Assembly: GCF_030549525.1 (NCBI RefSeq)
Contig: NZ_CP130831.1
Span: forward strand, 1,513,501-1,577,500
Origin: Stenotrophomonas sp. 704A1
GTDB taxonomy: Bacteria; Pseudomonadota; Gammaproteobacteria; Xanthomonadales; Xanthomonadaceae
Direction of reading: 5' to 3'
Length of the DNA stretch: 64,000 nucleotides
The translations under genes were made by a program, and so were the position numbers. The notes beneath the pieces are model-generated. The model made no database searches, was not told the DNA's origin, and worked only from the letters and a program-made list of their open reading frames with translations. Positions 52,339-61,983 of this stretch are shown here, one piece after another. The stretch's first letter is position 1, and the number at the start of each line of letters is the position of its first letter.

Positions 52339-52959
52339 ATGGCCAACGATGGGGTACACGATCCAGTCAACACCGGACGTCGGCGTTTTCTTTCTGCCAC
52401 CACAGCCGTGGTGGGCGCCGTCGGCGTCGGATTCACCGCAGTTCCTTTCATCAAATCCTGGAATCCCAGTGCGCGGGCCAAGCTTGCCGGTGCACCCGTG
52501 GTGGCCGACATCAGCGCCCTGCAGGAAGGCCAGCGCCTGATCGTGGAATGGCGTGGCCAGCCGATCTGGATCGTCAAGCGGTCCAAGGCCATCCTCGACG
52601 CGCTGCACGGGCTGGACGATCGTCTCAAGGACCCCGAGTCCGGCGAGAAGGACCAGCAGCCCGAATACGTGCTCAAGCAGAACCCGGAGCTGCGTTCGAT
52701 CAAGCCGGACATCTCGGTGCTGGTCGGGCTGTGCACGCATCTGGGCTGCTCGCCGGAAATGGTCGCCGAGATCCGTCCCGAGCCCTACGATCCGCAATGG
52801 AAGGGTGGCTACTTCTGCCCCTGCCACAAATCGCGCTTCGACATGTCCGGCCGCGTCTTCAAGGACGTGCCGGCGCCGATCAACCTGCTGGTGCCACCGC
52901 ACCACTACCAGGACGACAACACCGTCATCATCGGTGTTGATCCGCAGGGGGCTGCCTGA
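52339..52959 (+). CDS. petA: Ubiquinol-cytochrome c reductase Rieske iron-sulfur subunit
   Basis: A 206-residue subunit of the bc1 complex. The N-terminus has a twin-arginine type signal-anchor (TGRRRFLSATTAVVGAVGVG). The [2Fe-2S] ligands are C132/H134 in LCTHLGC and C160/H163 in YFCPCHKSRF, with C137 and C162 as the disulfide pair. First gene of petABC; TGATG overlap with petB. Confidence 0.97.
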   Translation: MANDGVHDPVNTGRRRFLSATTAVVGAVGVGFTAVPFIKSWNPSARAKLAGAPVVADISALQEGQRLIVEWRGQPIWIVKRSKAILDALHGLDDRLKDPESGEKDQQPEYVLKQNPELRSIKPDISVLVGLCTHLGCSPEMVAEIRPEPYDPQWKGGYFCPCHKSRFDMSGRVFKDVPAPINLLVPPHHYQDDNTVIIGVDPQGAA

Positions 52960-54218
52960 TGGCCAATATCCTCAGCCGTACCGCCACCGGCGTCGCCGAC
53001 TGGGTCAACGCCCGCGCACCGGGGCTGATGCCGATCTACCGCAAGCACGTCAGCGAGTACTACGCGCCGAAGAACTTCAACATCTGGTACTACTTCGGTT
53101 CGCTGGCGCTGCTGGTGCTGGTCAACCAGATCGTCACCGGCATCTTCCTCACCATGCATTACAAGACGAATGCCGCCGAAGCATTCGCCTCCATCGAATA
53201 CATCATGCGGGACGTGGAGTGGGGCTGGCTGATCCGCTACATGCACTCCACCGGCGCCTCGCTGTTCTTCATCGTGGTCTACCTGCACATGTTCCGCGGG
53301 CTGCTGTATGGCAGCTACCAGAAACCGCGCGAGCTGGTGTGGATCCTGGGCATGCTGATCTACCTGGTGCTGATGGCCGAAGCCTTCATGGGCTACGTGC
53401 TGCCGTGGGGCCAGATGTCGTTCTGGGGGGCCAAGGTGATCATCTCGCTGTTTGGTGCCATTCCGGTGATCGGCAACGGGCTGACCGAGTGGATCATGGG
53501 CGACTACCTGCCCAGCGATGCCACGCTCAACCGGTTCTTCGCCCTGCATGTGATCGCGCTGCCGCTGGTGCTGCTGCTGCTGGTGGTACTGCACCTGGGG
53601 GCCCTGCACGAAGTGGGCTCCAACAATCCCGATGGCGTGGAGATCAAGAAGGGGCCAAAGGGCAACCGCTGGTCGCCGAACGCACCGGCCGACGGCGTCC
53701 CGTTCCATCCGTACTTCACGCTCAAGGACGGGGTCGGCGCCGGCTTCCTGCTGATCATCGCGGCCTTCATCATCTTCTTCGCGCCGGCCTTCGGCGGCCT
53801 GTTCCTGGAACACGACAACTTCACCGAGGCCAACCGCCTGGTCACGCCCGAGCACATCAAGCCGGTGTGGTACTACACGCCGTACTACGCGATGCTGCGG
53901 GTGGTGCCGAACAAGCTCGGCGGCGTGATCGTGATGTTCTCGGCGATCGCGATCCTGTTCCTGGTGCCGTGGCTGGACCGTGCGCGGGTCAAGTCCTACC
54001 GCTACCGCGGCATCCTGTCGCGGGTGCTGCTTGGCGTGTTCGCGGTGTGCTTCGTCTGGCTGGGGGTGATCGGCTCGGGCCCGGGCACCGATGCACATGA
54101 AACCTATGTCGGGCGTGTGCTGACCTTCCTGTATTTCGCCTTCTTCATCACCATGCCGATATGGACCAGGCTGGACAGGACCAAACCGGTACCGGATCGG
54201 GTGACCACGCATGACTGA
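52959..54218 (+). CDS. petB: Cytochrome b subunit of the bc1 complex
   Basis: A 419-residue membrane protein. The haem-ligating histidines are in IRYMHSTGASLFFIVVYLHM and FFALHVIALPLVLLLLVVLH. The GYVLPWGQMSFWGAKVI segment and the PEWY-equivalent PVWYYTPYYAMLR build the quinol site. C-terminal helices with a short loop give the eight-helix form. Overlaps petA by one base and petC by eight. Confidence 0.97.
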   Translation: MANILSRTATGVADWVNARAPGLMPIYRKHVSEYYAPKNFNIWYYFGSLALLVLVNQIVTGIFLTMHYKTNAAEAFASIEYIMRDVEWGWLIRYMHSTGASLFFIVVYLHMFRGLLYGSYQKPRELVWILGMLIYLVLMAEAFMGYVLPWGQMSFWGAKVIISLFGAIPVIGNGLTEWIMGDYLPSDATLNRFFALHVIALPLVLLLLVVLHLGALHEVGSNNPDGVEIKKGPKGNRWSPNAPADGVPFHPYFTLKDGVGAGFLLIIAAFIIFFAPAFGGLFLEHDNFTEANRLVTPEHIKPVWYYTPYYAMLRVVPNKLGGVIVMFSAIAILFLVPWLDRARVKSYRYRGILSRVLLGVFAVCFVWLGVIGSGPGTDAHETYVGRVLTFLYFAFFITMPIWTRLDRTKPVPDRVTTHD

Positions 54219-54960
54219 CCACTGGATTGTCCGGCTGGCCTGCGCGGCCGCGCTGATGCTCGGCAGTGCGCTGGCCTCTGCCGCCGAGGGCGGCACCACG
54301 CTGCTGCAGGCTGGCAACGACCTTGGCGACCGCGCGTCGCTGCAGCGGGGCGCGCAGCTGTACATGAACTACTGTTCCGGCTGCCATGCGCTGAAGTACC
54401 TGCGGTACTCGCGCATGGCCCAGGACCTGGGCCTGAGCGAGGAAGAGGTGATGAACAACCTCAACTTCACCGGCTCGGCGATCGGTGATCCGGTTCCGGT
54501 GGCGATGCCGAAGGAACAGGCGGAAAAATGGTTCGGCAAGATGCCGCCGGATCTCAGCCTGATCTCGCGCGTGCGTGGCAGCGACTGGATCTACACCTAC
54601 CTGAAGTCGTTCTACCTGGACAGCAGCCGGCCGCTGGGCTGGAACAACGCCCTGTTCGCCAACGCCTCGATGCCCAACCCGCTGTGGGAGATGCAGGGCC
54701 TGCAGCATGCGGTGCACGGCAAGGCCGAAGCGCCGGGCATGGACCCGCCGGTGACTGGCCTGCGCATCGACAGCCCGGGCTCGGTGGACGCAGCGCAGTA
54801 CGACCAGGCGGTGCGTGACATCACCAACTTCCTCGAATACGCCGGCGAGCCGGCGGCGCTCAAGCGGCAGCAGCTGGGCGTGTGGGTGATCCTGTTCCTG
54901 GCCCTGCTGACCTTCCTGCTCTACCTGTTGAAGAAGGAATACTGGAAGGACGTGCACTGA
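54211..54960 (+). CDS. petC: Cytochrome c1 subunit of the bc1 complex
   Basis: A 249-residue c-type cytochrome. Signal peptide to ASA, haem motif CSGCH (C55, C58, H59) in YMNYCSGCHALKYLRYSRMA, and a C-terminal membrane anchor (LGVWVILFLALLTFLLYLL). Methionine ligand region near NASMPNPLWEMQGL. It ends the operon; sspA begins 134 bases later. Confidence 0.97.
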   Translation: MTDHWIVRLACAAALMLGSALASAAEGGTTLLQAGNDLGDRASLQRGAQLYMNYCSGCHALKYLRYSRMAQDLGLSEEEVMNNLNFTGSAIGDPVPVAMPKEQAEKWFGKMPPDLSLISRVRGSDWIYTYLKSFYLDSSRPLGWNNALFANASMPNPLWEMQGLQHAVHGKAEAPGMDPPVTGLRIDSPGSVDAAQYDQAVRDITNFLEYAGEPAALKRQQLGVWVILFLALLTFLLYLLKKEYWKDVH

Positions 54961-55094
54961 TCCAGGGCCGGCCATTGCTTCGGGCCTATTGGCTTTTGTG
55001 ATGGTCGGTTGCACACTCGGGGAGGAGTCGACCGCCGGCACGGTGCTGGCGGCGCCGATGCGGCAGGCGGTCTCCTGTCGTAGGAGAGCCTTTG

Positions 55095-55730
55095 ATGGCG
55101 GCGAGCGTACGCATGCGCAATACACTGACGCTGTTTTCCTCGAACGACGATGTACTGTGCCACCGTGTGCGCCTGGTCCTGGCGGCCAAGGGTGTGACCT
55201 TTGATTTCGTCCCGGTCGACCCACAGAATCCGCCCGAGGACCTGATCGATCTCAACCCGTACCACTCGGTGCCGACCCTGGTCGAACGCGAGCTGGTGCT
55301 GTATGCCGCCTCGGTGGTCAGCGAGTACCTCGACGAGCGCTATCCGCACCCGCCGCTGATGCCGGTCGATCCGTTGTCGCGCGCGCGCATCCGCCTGGCC
55401 ATGCTGCGCATCGAGCACGACTGGGTGCCGCAGGTGCAGGCCATCCAGCTGGGCAACAAGACCCAGGCCGAGGCCGGGCGCAAGCGGCTGAAGGAGCTGT
55501 TGACCGCCTCGCTGCCGCTGTTCAAGGCCAGCAAGTTCTTCCTCAACCCGGAAATGAGCCTGGCCGACTGCGCGATGGCGCCGATCATCTGGCGGCTGCA
55601 GTCGCTGGACGTGCCGCTGCCGAAGGACAGCAAGGCGATCGAAGACTACGGCAACCGGATCTTCCGCCACCCCGGATTCGCCCGCAGCCTGACCGAGCAG
55701 GAAAAGAAGCTGCGCGACCTGCCGGTCTGA
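55095..55730 (+). CDS. sspA: Stringent starvation protein A
   Basis: A 211-residue GST-fold protein that binds RNA polymerase during starvation. TLFSSNDDVLCHRVRLVLAA, VDPQNPPEDLIDLNPYHSVP and PTLVERELVLYAASVVSEYL are family-typical; the conserved PYH of SspA is present. AGGAG lies eight bases before ATG 55095. Followed by sspB after 85 bases. Confidence 0.95.
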   Translation: MAASVRMRNTLTLFSSNDDVLCHRVRLVLAAKGVTFDFVPVDPQNPPEDLIDLNPYHSVPTLVERELVLYAASVVSEYLDERYPHPPLMPVDPLSRARIRLAMLRIEHDWVPQVQAIQLGNKTQAEAGRKRLKELLTASLPLFKASKFFLNPEMSLADCAMAPIIWRLQSLDVPLPKDSKAIEDYGNRIFRHPGFARSLTEQEKKLRDLPV

Positions 55731-55815
55731 TCCGGCGGCCGCTTTCCCGTCTGCACGCCGACCGGCGTGCAGGCGATCCGCCCCGGCAGGGGCGTCGGGC
55801 GCGTACACTTCACGC

Positions 55816-56271
55816 ATGACCGAAGACTTCTTCCACATGACCAGCCACCGCCCGTACCTGCTGCGCGCACTGGTGGAATGGATCAATGACAACCAGCTGA
55901 CTCCGCACATCCTGGTCGACGCCGGTGTACCCGGCGTGCAGGTCCCGCCTTCGGCGGTCAAGGATGGCCGGGTGGTGCTCAACATCGCCGAGCGCGCGGT
56001 GGTGCGCCTGGTGATCGACAACGAGTCAGTGAGCTTCTCGGCCCGGTTCTCCGGCGCCAGCTATCCGGTCCAGGTGCCGATCAGTGCGGTGCTGGCCGTG
56101 TATGCGCGCGAGACCGGGCAGGGCATGGCGCTGCCGGATGACATCCCCGGTGGCGAACCGGCGCCGACCAGCGACGAGCTGCTGCACGATGAGGATGCGC
56201 CGCCGCCGGAAGACACCCCGCCTGCAGGCCCGCCGCCGAAGGGGCGCCCGAATCTGCGCGTGGTCAAGTAA
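55816..56271 (+). CDS. sspB: ClpXP protease specificity-enhancing factor
   Basis: A 151-residue adaptor delivering ssrA-tagged proteins to ClpXP. Start MTEDFFHMTSHRPYLLRALV and ILVDAGVPGVQVPPSAVKDG, IDNESVSFSARFSGASY match SspB; the Pro/Asp/Glu-rich linker ends with the ClpX-binding tail KGRPNLRVVK. A strong terminator follows. Confidence 0.95.
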   Translation: MTEDFFHMTSHRPYLLRALVEWINDNQLTPHILVDAGVPGVQVPPSAVKDGRVVLNIAERAVVRLVIDNESVSFSARFSGASYPVQVPISAVLAVYARETGQGMALPDDIPGGEPAPTSDELLHDEDAPPPEDTPPAGPPPKGRPNLRVVK

Positions 56272-56281
56272 CGTTTTCGAC

Positions 56282-56305
56282 GCCGCCCCCCGGGGCGGCT
56301 TTTTT
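56282..56305 (+). terminator. Rho-independent terminator after sspB
   Basis: Stem GCCGCCCC/GGGGCGGC (56282-56289, 56292-56299) with a two-base apex and six T residues. Ends the sspAB unit. Confidence 0.85.
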
Positions 56306-56367
56306 CAGGCCGGCGATCCACTCCTGCAGGGCGACGGCCGTCGCCCGGCACGCCGGATCACCGCGGC

Positions 56368-56718
56368 CTAGACATCCTCGGCATCGTCCACATCGGCCCG
56401 GATCTGGCTGATCCGCGCTGCGCCCGGCCCCGTGAACGAGACCAGCTGGTCGCCGCGCAGCACCATGCGGCCGACATGGCGATCGATGCCGTCGTAGGAA
56501 TATTCGAACTTGAAGGTGCGCTCGAAGCCGAGCCGCCCATCCTCGCCACGGCTCAGGCGCAGGCCGGTTGCGTGCACGGCCTGGTCCAGCCATTGCACAT
56601 CGGCGGCGCGGCAGGCATTGCGGCCCAGTTCGACCGCCCGTTCGGCTGCGGAGCGCGCCGCGTTCCAGAAGAAGTAGACGATGCCGCCGGCAATCAGCAG
56701 AAGCAACAAGGTAGGCAT
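56368..56718 (-). CDS. DUF3301 family protein
   Basis: A 116-residue protein with an N-terminal membrane helix (MPTLLLLLIAGGIVYFFW) and a soluble part ending in FKFEYSYDGIDRHVGRMVLR, the DUF3301 signature. Function unknown. Start ATG 56718; an in-frame extension to 56748 is possible. Lies 68 bases downstream of the DUF2272 gene. Confidence 0.8.
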   Translation of the reverse strand: MPTLLLLLIAGGIVYFFWNAARSAAERAVELGRNACRAADVQWLDQAVHATGLRLSRGEDGRLGFERTFKFEYSYDGIDRHVGRMVLRGDQLVSFTGPGAARISQIRADVDDAEDV

Positions 56719-56786
56719 GGTTCCAGGCGTCAGCGGTCGATCCAGCAAAGATGGCGGCGATGGGCGCCCGGATCAAGCGGCAGTGC

Positions 56787-57743
56787 TCAGCGACTGCCCA
56801 TCGGCTGCACCGGCAGCGGCGCAGGCACCGGCGTGGGCGGCGCCAGCGCCGGCGCGCTGGCATTCAACTGCAGCAGCGCGGCCCAGTCCTGGCGGTTGAA
56901 GCTGCACTCGTCCTCGCGGCCCGGCGTGCAGGTCGGGTCGATGCCGGTGCTGTCACGCTCGCGCCGCGACGGCAGCTGGATCCGGCCGGTGCGGTCCAGT
57001 GGCAGCATCCGCATCGCCACGGTGTTCATCACGTTGCCGCCCACCAGGTACAACGTCTGGTCGCCGCCCAGGTTGGCGGACACCACGACCTCGCAGTGCG
57101 ACTTCCAGTGGCCCACCGAACCATTGCCCAGCGCCTGCACCAGCCCGCTGTAGCTGAGCGTGGTGCTGCGGTCACGCAGGAAGCACAGCAGGTCGCCGGG
57201 GGCGGGCTTGGCCGTGCCCGGATCGACCAGGCGATACGGCACGCCGGCCGGGCCGGCCTGGTAGGCGGCCCGGATGTAGTCGATATGGCGCGGCGAACTG
57301 TTGAACCCGGGTACGCCGGCGCGTGTCATCACCCAGGAAATGAAGGCTGCCGACCACGGGTTGTCGATCAGGAAGGCGCGGCAGTCACTGTCGGTGTAAC
57401 GGGTTCCCAGCGGTGCCAGGCAGCTGCTGGCGCCGGGCTGGCTGCCCAGCGCGTTCAGGGTGCCGCTGTCGCGCCAGTAGGTGGTCACGCGCTGCCAGGC
57501 GATCAGGCCGTTGTCGGCCAGGTGGTCGGCCTCGGCCTCGGTGACACTGAGGCTTGCCGCGCGGCCATCACGGTCGATGAAAGGCCGGTACCAGAGGCGG
57601 TGCTCGTTGCAGGCGGTATTGCGGATGGCTACCGCCAACGGGCTCAGTCCGAACCGGGGTGGCACATCGCAGGCTTCGGCGGCAGCGGCCGACAACGGCG
57701 TCGCTGCCAGCAGCAGGCAGACGGGCAAGAGCATCCGACGCAT
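56787..57743 (-). CDS. Secreted DUF2272 family protein
   Basis: A 318-residue protein with signal peptide (LLPVCLLLAATPLSAAAA). The DUF2272 core contains NPWSAAFISWVMTRAGVPGF, PAPGDLLCFLRD and HWKSHCEVVVSANLGGD, which resemble a CHAP-like papain fold with Cys and His, but no activity is established. Several cysteines (CDVPP, SSCLAPLG, DSDCRAF, DPTCTPGREDEC) suggest disulfides. The C-terminus is a Pro-rich tail. Confidence 0.85.
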   Translation of the reverse strand: MRRMLLPVCLLLAATPLSAAAAEACDVPPRFGLSPLAVAIRNTACNEHRLWYRPFIDRDGRAASLSVTEAEADHLADNGLIAWQRVTTYWRDSGTLNALGSQPGASSCLAPLGTRYTDSDCRAFLIDNPWSAAFISWVMTRAGVPGFNSSPRHIDYIRAAYQAGPAGVPYRLVDPGTAKPAPGDLLCFLRDRSTTLSYSGLVQALGNGSVGHWKSHCEVVVSANLGGDQTLYLVGGNVMNTVAMRMLPLDRTGRIQLPSRRERDSTGIDPTCTPGREDECSFNRQDWAALLQLNASAPALAPPTPVPAPLPVQPMGSR

Positions 57744-57856
57744 GCGCGGCTCCTGTGGGGGATGCGCGCAGCGTCGCAGCGCTGTCGTGAACGCCGGGTG
57801 GATCCGGCCATGCGCGGTGCAATCGATGGGGACGATGCCTGCGCCAGCGCCGGGCC

Positions 57857-58738
57857 TCAGCCGGGCGGCGGCCCCAGCTTCAGCGACAGGTCGATCGCCT
57901 GCACATGCTTGGTCAGCCCGCCGATGGAGATGCAGTCCACCCCGTCGTCGGCGATCGCGCGCAGGCCACCGAGGCCGACGCTGCCGGAGACTTCCAGCGG
58001 GATGCGGCCGGCGGCGATGCGCACCGCCTCGCGGCGCAGTTCCGCGCTGAAGTCATCCAGCAGGATGCGCTCGCAGCCGGCGTCCAGTGCCTGCCGCAGC
58101 TGTGCCAGGTCTTCGACTTCCACCACCAGCGGCAGCTGCGGCCACTGCCGGCGTGCCGCGGCCACCGCGGCCGGCAGCGAGCCGGCGGCGCGGATGTGGT
58201 TTTCCTTCAGCATCACGGTGTCGTACAGGCCGAAGCGGTGGTTGTCGCCGCCGCCACAGCGCACCGCGTACTTCTGCGCCAGGCGCAGCCCGGGCAGGGT
58301 CTTGCGGGTATCGAGAATGCGCGTGCCGGTGCCTTCCACTGCCGCCACGTAGCGCGCGGTGGTGGTGGCGGTGCCGGACAGCGTCTGCAGGAAATTCAGC
58401 GAGGTGCGCTCGGCACTGACCAGGCTGCGGCTGCGCCCGTGCAGCAACGCCAGCACGGTGCCGGCAGTGACGGCATCGCCTTCAGCCACGCGCCACTCGA
58501 TGCGCACATCGGGGTCGAGCGCGCGGTGGGTGGCATCGAACCACGGCCGGCCGGCGATCACCGCATCCTGCTTGCACAGCAGGTAGGCGCTGTCGGCCTG
58601 GTCAGGTAGCAGGGCGGCGGTGACATCGCCGCTGCCGAGATCCTCGGCCAGCGCGCGGGCGACATCGGCGGCGACAACGGCCGGATCCGGCGTCGGCAGC
58701 CTGTCCGACGGCAGCGCGTCCGTGGGCCGCCGGCTCAT
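57857..58738 (-). CDS. nadC: Nicotinate-nucleotide pyrophosphorylase (quinolinate PRTase)
   Basis: A 293-residue enzyme making nicotinate mononucleotide from quinolinate in NAD synthesis. ALAEDLGSGDVTAALLPDQA, NFLQTLSGTATTTARYVAAV, DTRKTLPGLRLAQKYAVRCG (substrate Arg/Lys) and VEVEDLAQLRQALDAGCERI are standard. ATGA overlap at 58735-58738 with the upstream YcaR-like gene. Confidence 0.95.
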   Translation of the reverse strand: MSRRPTDALPSDRLPTPDPAVVAADVARALAEDLGSGDVTAALLPDQADSAYLLCKQDAVIAGRPWFDATHRALDPDVRIEWRVAEGDAVTAGTVLALLHGRSRSLVSAERTSLNFLQTLSGTATTTARYVAAVEGTGTRILDTRKTLPGLRLAQKYAVRCGGGDNHRFGLYDTVMLKENHIRAAGSLPAAVAAARRQWPQLPLVVEVEDLAQLRQALDAGCERILLDDFSAELRREAVRIAAGRIPLEVSGSVGLGGLRAIADDGVDCISIGGLTKHVQAIDLSLKLGPPPG

Positions 58739-59004
58739 GAAGACGGGAAGTCGGCGATCTGCGCGGTCGGGATGGCTTCCTCGGCCAGCAGCACCGGAAT
58801 GCCGTCGTCGACCCGGAACACCTGCCTGCGGTCGCGGGTGACCAGCGCCTCGCGCAGCGGCTGCGCCAGCGGGTTGCCGTCGGCCTTGCTCACCGAGCCG
58901 GCGACGATGGCCTTGTTGAGGGCTTCCAGGCCCTTGCCATCCAGCAGGGACAGGGGCTGGCGGGTGTCCGGCGATACCAGCAGGTCAAGCAGCTTGCGAT
59001 CCAT
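58735..59004 (-). CDS. Trm112-like small protein (YcaR/UPF0434 family)
   Basis: An 89-residue protein. MDRKLLDLLVSPDTRQPLSL and DDGIPVLLAEEA mark the family. The zinc cysteines found in many Trm112-like proteins are absent (no Cys at all), so the fold would be metal-free. Its length is greater than the ~60 residues of YcaR owing to a middle insertion (KADGNPLAQPLREALVTRDR). Coupled to nadC. Confidence 0.85.
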   Translation of the reverse strand: MDRKLLDLLVSPDTRQPLSLLDGKGLEALNKAIVAGSVSKADGNPLAQPLREALVTRDRRQVFRVDDGIPVLLAEEAIPTAQIADFPSS

Positions 59005-59062
59005 GGGTCTTCGTCTTGCGTGGAAGACGGCTAGAATACGTCTTTAAGGCAGGTGACGGCCA

Positions 59063-59566
59063 ATGACCCCCAACCCGATCGCGCCGCTTGTCGGCATCGT
59101 CATGGGTTCCCGTTCCGACTGGGAAACCATGCAGCACGCCGCCCAGAAGCTTGAAGCCCTGGGTGTTCCGTTCGAAGTGAAGGTGGTGTCCGCGCATCGG
59201 ACGCCGGATGTGTTGTTCAGCTATGCCGAGCAGGCGGGGCCGCGCGGCCTGCGCGCGATCATCGCCGGCGCCGGCGGTGCCGCGCACCTGCCGGGCATGA
59301 TCGCGGCCAAGACCGCGGTGCCGGTGCTCGGTGTGCCGGTGCAGTCCAAGGCCCTCAACGGCATGGATTCGCTGCTGTCGATCGTGCAGATGCCGGCCGG
59401 CATCCCGGTCGCCACCTTCGCCATCGGCAACGCCGGCGCTTCCAACGCCGCGCTGTTCGCGGCCGCGATGCTGGCCAGCGACCAGCCGGCCATCGGCCAG
59501 GCGCTGGACGGCTTCCGTGCACGCCAGACCGAAGAGGTGATGGCCCACGACGATCCGCGCCAATGA
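59063..59566 (+). CDS. purE: N5-carboxyaminoimidazole ribonucleotide mutase
   Basis: A 167-residue class I PurE, moving the carboxyl group from N5-CAIR to make CAIR in purine synthesis. [29 protein letters not shown] and [12 protein letters not shown] hold the active-site residues; the Ser-Asp and His are all kept. Overlaps purK by ATGA. Confidence 0.96.
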   Translation: MTPNPIAPLVGIVMGSRSDWETMQHAAQKLEALGVPFEVKVVSAHRTPDVLFSYAEQAGPRGLRAIIAGAGGAAHLPGMIAAKTAVPVLGVPVQSKALNGMDSLLSIVQMPAGIPVATFAIGNAGASNAALFAAAMLASDQPAIGQALDGFRARQTEEVMAHDDPRQ

Positions 59567-60711
59567 GCCTGACCGTCGGCATCCTCGGCGGCGGCCAGCT
59601 CGCCCGCATGATGGTCCTGGCGGGGGCACCGCTGGGGCTGCGTTTCGAACTCTACGATCCGGCGGCCGATGCCTGCAGTGGCCCGCTCGCGCCGCTGACG
59701 GTGGGCGCCTTCGATGACCGCCAGGCGCTGGCGGACTTCGCTGCCCGGGTCGACGTGATCACCTTCGACTTCGAGAACGTGCCGGCCGACAGCGCCCAGT
59801 GGCTGGCCGAACGCGTACCGGTGTACCCGCCGCCGTCGGCACTGGCGGTGGCGCAGGACCGGTTGAGCGAGAAGACCCTGTTCCAGCAGCTGGGCATCCC
59901 GCTGCCGGCCTTCGCCGACATCCGCAGCCGTGATGAGCTGGCGGCGAAGGCCGCCGCGTTCGGCCTGCCGTGCATCCTCAAGACGCGCCGCCTCGGCTAT
60001 GACGGCAAGGGCCAGTTCCGCCTGCGCAGCGAGGCCGACATCGATGCCGCGTGGGATGCACTGGGCGCCCAGGTCGAGCGCACGGGGCTGATCCTGGAAG
60101 GCTTCGTCGCCTTCCAGCGGGAGGTCAGCGTGGTCGCGGTGCGCGGGCGCGACGGCAGCTTCCAGGCCTGGCCGGTCACCGGCAACTGGCATGTCGATGG
60201 CGTGCTGTCGGCCAGCGTAGCCCCGGCGGTGCTGTCGGTGGCCGAGCACGAGGCCGCGATCGGCTATGCCCGCCGGGTTGCCGAACACCTGCAGTACGTC
60301 GGCGTGTTCGCGCTGGAACTGTTCTGCCGGGATGGCGAACTGCTGGCCAATGAAATGGCGCCGCGGGTGCACAACTCCGGGCACTGGACCATCGAAGGCA
60401 GCGAGACCTCGCAGTTCGAGAACCATCTGCGTGCGGTGCTGGGGTTGCCGCTGGGCAGCACGCGCATGCTGGGTCATGCGTGCATGCTTAACTGGCTGGG
60501 CGCGATGCCCGATCCGGCGCCGGTGCTGCAGCAGTCCAGCGGCCACTGGCACGACTACGGCAAGGAACCGCGTGAGGGCCGCAAGGTCGGCCATGCCACC
60601 CTGCGCGACGACGAGGCTGCCGCACTGGCCGACGCACTGGAGCAGGTCGGTCTGGAGCTGGACCGCCAGGCCCAGGTGGCTCCGGCCGTGCACGCGCTGC
60701 GCAACCGCTGA
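59563..60711 (+). CDS. purK: N5-carboxyaminoimidazole ribonucleotide synthetase
   Basis: A 382-residue ATP-grasp enzyme. [20 protein letters not shown] at the N-terminus, [18 protein letters not shown] in the ATP-binding loop, and [20 protein letters not shown] at the metal site. Works directly with PurE. A perfect hairpin follows the stop. Confidence 0.96.
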   Translation: MSLTVGILGGGQLARMMVLAGAPLGLRFELYDPAADACSGPLAPLTVGAFDDRQALADFAARVDVITFDFENVPADSAQWLAERVPVYPPPSALAVAQDRLSEKTLFQQLGIPLPAFADIRSRDELAAKAAAFGLPCILKTRRLGYDGKGQFRLRSEADIDAAWDALGAQVERTGLILEGFVAFQREVSVVAVRGRDGSFQAWPVTGNWHVDGVLSASVAPAVLSVAEHEAAIGYARRVAEHLQYVGVFALELFCRDGELLANEMAPRVHNSGHWTIEGSETSQFENHLRAVLGLPLGSTRMLGHACMLNWLGAMPDPAPVLQQSSGHWHDYGKEPREGRKVGHATLRDDEAAALADALEQVGLELDRQAQVAPAVHALRNR

Positions 60712-60719
60712 GCAGGAAC

Positions 60720-60740
60720 GTGCCGGCCAGTGGCCGGCAC
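60720..60740 (+). terminator. Hairpin after purK
   Basis: GTGCCGGCC pairs with GGCCGGCAC around AGT. No T run follows; probably a 3'-end hairpin or weak terminator. Confidence 0.5.
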
Positions 60741-60830
60741 GAGCGGGTGCAACGATGTGGCGCGCCGATGCGTGCAGTGGCGCACCCGTGGCGATGGTAG
60801 CGTGGCGCTTCCTTCTACGGAGTCACCGCC

Positions 60831-61172
60831 ATGCTCGACTGGAACCATTACCGCACGGAACTGAAGGGCCGCATCGGCGAGATCGGCAAGCTCTCACCCG
60901 ATACCCTCAAGGGCTACGCCACCCTGGCCAATGCCGGTGCGCAGACCAACCACCTCGATGCCCGTACCCGCGAGCTGATCGCGCTGGCAGTGGCGGTCAC
61001 CACGCGCTGCGATGGCTGCATCACCGTGCATGTGGATGCCGCGCTGAAGCACGGCGCCAGCCGCGAGGAAATCGCCGAAGCGTTGGGCGTGGCGGTGTCG
61101 CTCAATGCTGGCGCCGCGCTGGTGTACTCGGCACGGGTGATGGACGCAGTGGCGGCGCACGAGAACGCGTGA
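60831..61172 (+). CDS. AhpD-like carboxymuconolactone-decarboxylase family protein
   Basis: A 113-residue protein. The redox motif RCDGCITVHVDAALKHGAS has CxxC plus the downstream His of AhpD-like disulfide reductases; ARTRELIALAVAVTTRC is conserved. Likely handles peroxide or thiol stress; not a decarboxylase on present evidence. Stands alone with an oxidative-stress neighbour (iron SOD) 114 bases away on the other strand. Confidence 0.88.
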   Translation: MLDWNHYRTELKGRIGEIGKLSPDTLKGYATLANAGAQTNHLDARTRELIALAVAVTTRCDGCITVHVDAALKHGASREEIAEALGVAVSLNAGAALVYSARVMDAVAAHENA

Positions 61173-61184
61173 GGCCCATGGCGT

Positions 61185-61280
61185 CGCCGGGCATGGCCCG
61201 GCGCTACCGGGCTGGGTGATCCGCCCGGCGCGGCGCGGTGCAGCGATGCGGGGTTGGGTAGCGCCGGGCCATGCCCGGCG
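61185..61280. repeat. Outward-facing SMAG pair
   Basis: Minus copy at 61185-61207 and plus copy at 61258-61280, both of the CGCCGGGC stem subtype, between the convergent AhpD-like and sodB stops. Confidence 0.85.
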
Positions 61281-61285
61281 GCTCC

Positions 61286-61864
61286 TCAGCGCAGCTGGCT
61301 GTCGGCGAACTCCCAGTTCACCAGCTGCCAGAACGCCTCCAGGTAACGCGCGCGGTCGTTCTGGTAGTCGGTGTAGTACGCGTGTTCCCACAGGTCGCAG
61401 CACAGCAGCGGCGTACTGTCGCCGGTCAGTGGCGTCCCGGCGTTGCGGGTGGTCTGCACGCCCAGCTGGCCCCCCGGGTGCTGTACCAGCCACACCCAGC
61501 CGGAGCCGAACAGGCCCAGCGCGGCGCGGTTGAACTCCTCACGCAGGCGCTGCCCGTCGCCGAACTGGCGCTTGACCAGTTCGCCGAGACGTCCCTGCGG
61601 CTCGCCGCCCCCGCGCGGACGCAGGCACTGCCAGTAGAAGGCGTGGTTCCAGGCCTGGGCGGCGGCGTCGAACACCGTGCCCTGGGCATGGCGGACGATC
61701 TCTTCCAGTGACGCTTCTTCCCATTCAGTGCCGACGATGGCGGCATTGACCGCATCGACGTAGGCGCGATGGTGGCGACCGTGGTGCAGTTCCACGGTCT
61801 GCGTGGACAGGTGCGGCTGCAGGGAGGCGGGCAGGTAGGGCAGGGCGGGCAGTTCGACGGGCAT
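61286..61864 (-). CDS. sodB: Superoxide dismutase, iron type
   Basis: A 192-residue cytosolic SOD. Metal ligands: His in LHHGRHHRAYVD region, His in AQAWNHAFYWQCLRP, Asp and His in CCDLWEHAYYTDYQNDRA. AQAWNHAFYW and GSGWVWLV are iron-type features. Divergent from grxD with a 119-base gap. Confidence 0.93.
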   Translation of the reverse strand: MPVELPALPYLPASLQPHLSTQTVELHHGRHHRAYVDAVNAAIVGTEWEEASLEEIVRHAQGTVFDAAAQAWNHAFYWQCLRPRGGGEPQGRLGELVKRQFGDGQRLREEFNRAALGLFGSGWVWLVQHPGGQLGVQTTRNAGTPLTGDSTPLLCCDLWEHAYYTDYQNDRARYLEAFWQLVNWEFADSQLR

Positions 61865-61983
61865 GGACAGGTTCGTGGCCAGGGGGCGGCGGCAGCCGGT
61901 ACCATCGGCTTACAATGGCGGCTACCGTGGGCAGTCTAGCCGACCGTCGCGGTCGGTTTGTCCGGCGAAGCAAGGAGTGAGGT